Of a DNA stretch of 64,000 bases, positions 61,524 through 64,000 are shown one piece after another; positions within the stretch are counted from its first letter, which is position 1; each line of letters begins with the position of its first letter. Position numbers and translations under genes: made by a program. Under the pieces are notes generated by a model. That model was not told the origin of the DNA, ran no database searches, and was given only the letters and a program-made list of their open reading frames with translations. The DNA is from JALZVT01 sp964634815 (GTDB lineage Bacteria; Pseudomonadota; Gammaproteobacteria; Pseudomonadales; Azotimanducaceae): positions 1 through 64,000 of the forward strand of contig CAZWMD010000001.1 in NCBI GenBank assembly GCA_964634815.1, written 5' to 3'.

Positions 61524-62588
61524 GTGGTCAACGATAGCGATCCCCTTACCCTTGTCTCTCGCTGGTGTGCATTAAGTACATTGGGCTCACGCCGTTTGCG
61601 CGCAGCCGCACGGGATCCACAACAACTTAATGCACTCTGGCACCGTTCCGGCAAGCCGCGTCTGTCTGAAAAAAACGCGCTTTCTCTCAAGCGTTGGCTG
61701 GCTGAAACCGGCCAGGTGTGGTTTTGCTGGCAGGATCAATTTCCCAAGGCCCTTCTACAGATCCCCGATCCGCCAGTAGCGCTCTTTGTGCGTGGCGGGG
61801 CTGCTGCACTTGCGCGTCCGCGCATCGCGATTGTCGGCAGTCGCGCGGCAACTCATTCCGGCGTTGGTATGGCACGTCGCCTCACCATCGAGCTCGGTTT
61901 GAATGGGGTTCTGGTTGTGAGCGGTTTGGCTCAGGGCATTGATTGTGCGGCCCATGAGGGGGCTCTGGCAGAAGGTCTGCCAACGGTGGCCATTCCTGGC
62001 TCAGGGCTTGGCAATCTCTATCCGCGCAGTCACCGAAGCCTCGCCACAGAAATCCTCAACACCGGCGGACTGCTTATTTCGGAATACGCGCCCTGGGTTG
62101 CGCCGCATAAATCCAGTTTCCCTGCCCGCAACCGGTTAATCAGCGGCCTCGCTGCAGGAGTGATTGTGGTTCAGGCCGCACAGCGCAGTGGCTCGCTGAT
62201 CACCGCGCGTCTGGCCAGCGAACAGGGCCGCGAGGTGATGGCGGTGCCCGGAGCTCCTGGTTCTCCGGTCAGCGCTGGTTGCAATGCGTTGCTGCGAGAG
62301 GGTGCGGCACTGATTGAAACGGCAGACGATGTGTATGCCGCGCTGGATTGGGAGCTGCCAGCTAAGGGCAGGTCTCTGGATGTGGTCAGCAAGGACAGCG
62401 AGGTTGTCGCAGACCCCAGTTGCTCCTCTGTACTCTCAGCGCTTGATGCGATTCCGGTATCCGTAGAAGAGCTGATTCAATTCACCGGTTGCTCGGCACT
62501 TGAAGTGCAACGTGCGTTGTTGATGCTTGAGCTGGGTGGTTTGGTGGAAGCGACGGCTCAGGGTTATATTCGCGCCTCCTTGGCGTAG
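61524..62588 (+). CDS. dprA: DNA-processing protein DprA
   Basis: 354 residues, GTG start. An N-terminal helical domain, then the Rossmann-like DprA core: 'IAIVGSRAATHSGVGMARRL', 'VVSGLAQGIDCAAHEGAL', 'GGLLISEYAPW', 'FPARNRLISGLAAGVIVVQA', 'EVMAVPGAPGS'. The C-terminal winged helix is at about 295-354. It loads RecA on incoming single-stranded DNA during transformation. Confidence 0.95.
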   Translation: MVNDSDPLTLVSRWCALSTLGSRRLRAAARDPQQLNALWHRSGKPRLSEKNALSLKRWLAETGQVWFCWQDQFPKALLQIPDPPVALFVRGGAAALARPRIAIVGSRAATHSGVGMARRLTIELGLNGVLVVSGLAQGIDCAAHEGALAEGLPTVAIPGSGLGNLYPRSHRSLATEILNTGGLLISEYAPWVAPHKSSFPARNRLISGLAAGVIVVQAAQRSGSLITARLASEQGREVMAVPGAPGSPVSAGCNALLREGAALIETADDVYAALDWELPAKGRSLDVVSKDSEVVADPSCSSVLSALDAIPVSVEELIQFTGCSALEVQRALLMLELGGLVEATAQGYIRASLA

Positions 62589-62600
62589 TAAGACGTGGTC

Positions 62601-63209
62601 ATGCCAGTTTCCAGTGCTGAAAAAGAATGTGGTTGGTGGCAACTGCGCGAAGCGGCTCGCGTTCTGCGGGGCGGTGGCGTGGTTGCCCATGCAACAGAAG
62701 GGGTTTGGGGGCTCGCTTGCGATCCTCTGGATCCCAGGGCAGTGGCAAAGGTGTTGTCGCTCAAACATCGGGATCCTGGCCAGGGCCTTATTCTGCTTGG
62801 TCATCGGCCGAATGTGTTTGCCCAGGAGCTGGCGGCGCTGAATGAGGCAGAGCACAGTCGTGTACTTGCCGCCTGGCCGGGAGCATCTACCTTTGTGGTA
62901 CCCAACCTGAGGTGGCCGCAGTGGATTAGCGGCGATCATAAAGGGGTTGCGGTCCGGGTGTCGGGTCACCCGCAAGCGCGAGCGCTCAGCGCGCGGTTTG
63001 GTGCCCCCCTGGTGTCTACCAGCGCTAACCCTGGTGGTCGTAAGGCAGCAGACAATGAAATGAAAGTACGTGCTTACTTCGGCTGTGAGATAGATTTCTA
63101 CTTGCCAGGAAAGGTACAGCAGCCGGGAGTACCGAGCAGCATTCACGATTTTGGGAGCAATCAAACCCTGCGCGGCACCGACCCATCGAGCGTTGCGGAG
63201 GCGCAATAG
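62601..63209 (+). CDS. tsaC: L-threonylcarbamoyladenylate synthase
   Basis: 202 residues from the ATG at 62601 (a GTG six bases earlier is possible). 'GGGVVAHATEGVWGLACDP', 'KHRDPGQGLILL' and 'LVSTSANPGGRKA' are the YrdC/Sua5 signatures. It makes the activated threonylcarbamate used for t6A37 in tRNA. The start is 12 bases after dprA and the end is 2 bases before aroE, so the three are probably co-transcribed. Confidence 0.94.
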   Translation: MPVSSAEKECGWWQLREAARVLRGGGVVAHATEGVWGLACDPLDPRAVAKVLSLKHRDPGQGLILLGHRPNVFAQELAALNEAEHSRVLAAWPGASTFVVPNLRWPQWISGDHKGVAVRVSGHPQARALSARFGAPLVSTSANPGGRKAADNEMKVRAYFGCEIDFYLPGKVQQPGVPSSIHDFGSNQTLRGTDPSSVAEAQ

Positions 63210-63211
63210 CT

Positions 63212-64000
63212 ATGGCTGCAACCACTGGGCACACGAGCTCTCTGCCTACCGAAGAAGACCTAGCCCGCTATGGAGTTATCGGTCATCCGATCAGCCACAG
63301 CTTGTCGCCGCTCATCCACCGATACTTCGCCAGGCAGACTAACCAGCCGTTGAGCTACACGCTGGTTGAGGCACCGGAAGTCGGGTTTGAGTCTGTTGCG
63401 GGCTCCTTTTTCGAGCAGGGCGGTGCCGGGTTAAACGTGACCCTGCCGTTCAAGCAGCAAGCCTATGCTCTGGTTGATCAGGCAACCCCTGCAGCAGAGC
63501 TCGCCGGGGCCGTGAATACCATCCGGCGCTCTGCCGCGGGGCTTGAAGGTCACAACACGGACGGCGCGGGCTTGGTTCAGGATCTTGAGCACAACCTGGG
63601 GTGGTCTCTGGGTGGGGCCCGAATTTTGTTGATAGGCGCTGGTGGTGCGTCCCGCGGCGCGCTGGGTTCATTGCTTGCGTGCGCTCCCGAGACCCTGGTA
63701 CTCACCAATCGAACCCCGTCGCGGGCTATGCAGCTGGTCGCTGATGTTGCGCCCAATGATGCGCGCATCAAGATCTGTGCTGCGTCCGAACTGAGCGAGG
63801 CCTTTGATGTGGTCATCAACGCTACCTCTGCGTCTTTGGCCGGGCAGGGCGCGCTTGTCCCTAGCCAAGCCGTTGCCGGTGCCCGTTGTTACGACATGCT
63901 GTATGCGCCAACCCAGACTGTGTTTGCTGGCTGGGCCATGTCTCATGGCGCGCTGGAAGCCTCTGATGGACTAGGCATGTTGCTCGAGCAGGCTGCGGAG
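63212..64000 (+). CDS. aroE: Shikimate dehydrogenase (3' end outside window)
   Basis: 263 codons, open to the right edge. 'YGVIGHPISHSLSPLIHRYF' and 'GLNVTLPFKQQA' hold the shikimate-binding residues with the catalytic Lys. 'GHNTDGAGLVQDLE' and the NADP-binding 'LLIGAGGASRGAL' follow, then 'VINATSASLAG'. It reduces 3-dehydroshikimate in aromatic amino-acid synthesis. The end at 'LGMLLEQAAE' is near the usual C-terminus, so only a few residues are missing. Confidence 0.96.
   Translation, partial: MAATTGHTSSLPTEEDLARYGVIGHPISHSLSPLIHRYFARQTNQPLSYTLVEAPEVGFESVAGSFFEQGGAGLNVTLPFKQQAYALVDQATPAAELAGAVNTIRRSAAGLEGHNTDGAGLVQDLEHNLGWSLGGARILLIGAGGASRGALGSLLACAPETLVLTNRTPSRAMQLVADVAPNDARIKICAASELSEAFDVVINATSASLAGQGALVPSQAVAGARCYDMLYAPTQTVFAGWAMSHGALEASDGLGMLLEQAAE

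Noticed and set aside
1..64000. CRISPR arrays, tRNA or rRNA genes, insertion sequences, prophage genes
   Set aside because: None seen on reading the window; no regular spaced repeats, no transposase or integrase motifs.

Overview
The window looks like the replication-origin region of a gammaproteobacterial chromosome. The evidence is gene content and order: parA-parB, atpIBEFHAGDC, rsmG-mnmG-mnmE-yidC-yidD-rnpA-rpmH, an origin-type intergenic region with DnaA boxes, then dnaA-dnaN-recF-gyrB. To the right lies a Pseudomonas-like run: plsC, gmhB, tag, an LpxL-type acyltransferase, trkH, trkA, rsmB, fmt, def, a LysM gene, dprA, tsaC and aroE. Two copies of the Pseudomonas-type parS palindrome lie in recF. 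The species cannot be named from the sequence; the lipoprotein sulfatase, GH3 enzyme and surface-glycan genes would fit a free-living aquatic heterotroph (inference). There are three 100-base N gaps (6193-6292, 44845-44944, 48843-48942), so this is a draft scaffold.

Layout. 1-8.4 kb is accessory: the start of a serine beta-lactamase-family gene, an unusually compact cytochrome P450, a PNPOx-like protein, a membrane CadC-type TPR regulator, a uracil-DNA-glycosylase-family protein, an AraC regulator, a YHS protein, a MAPEG remnant and a Rieske oxygenase. 8.4-11.8 kb holds glmS and glmU. 11.9-26.4 kb is a surface-glycan region: sulfatase, an unknown membrane protein, a CBS protein, a GH3 glucosidase, two family-2 glycosyltransferases, a 1024-residue sulfotransferase/methyltransferase/glycosyltransferase fusion, an STN-like secreted protein, an epimerase and a Wzm/Wzt exporter whose ATPase has a carbohydrate-recognition tail. 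A secreted cyclophilin follows. 28-35.1 kb is the ATP synthase operon, 35.2-43.8 kb the parBA to rpmH block, 43.8-45.07 kb the origin region, 45.07-51.4 kb the replication genes, and 51.4-64 kb the conserved right arm, cut off inside aroE.

How the genes fit together. The core genes next to the origin point away from it on both sides, as expected for co-orientation with replication. ParA and ParB would act on the two parS sites about 3-4 kb right of the origin. def-fmt-rsmB-trkA-trkH is a chain with overlapping or nearly touching reading frames. In many gammaproteobacteria glmU and glmS directly follow atpC; here about 16 kb of mostly glycan genes lies between them.

The most interesting candidate is the three-domain fusion at 19300-22374. 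It sits beside a Wzm/Wzt pair of the type that recognises a chemically capped chain end, and it contains a methyltransferase plus a long helical linker. It could be a chain-capping and length-setting enzyme analogous to WbdD of E. coli O9a, but with a sulfotransferase in place of the kinase. This is a hypothesis from domains and context only.
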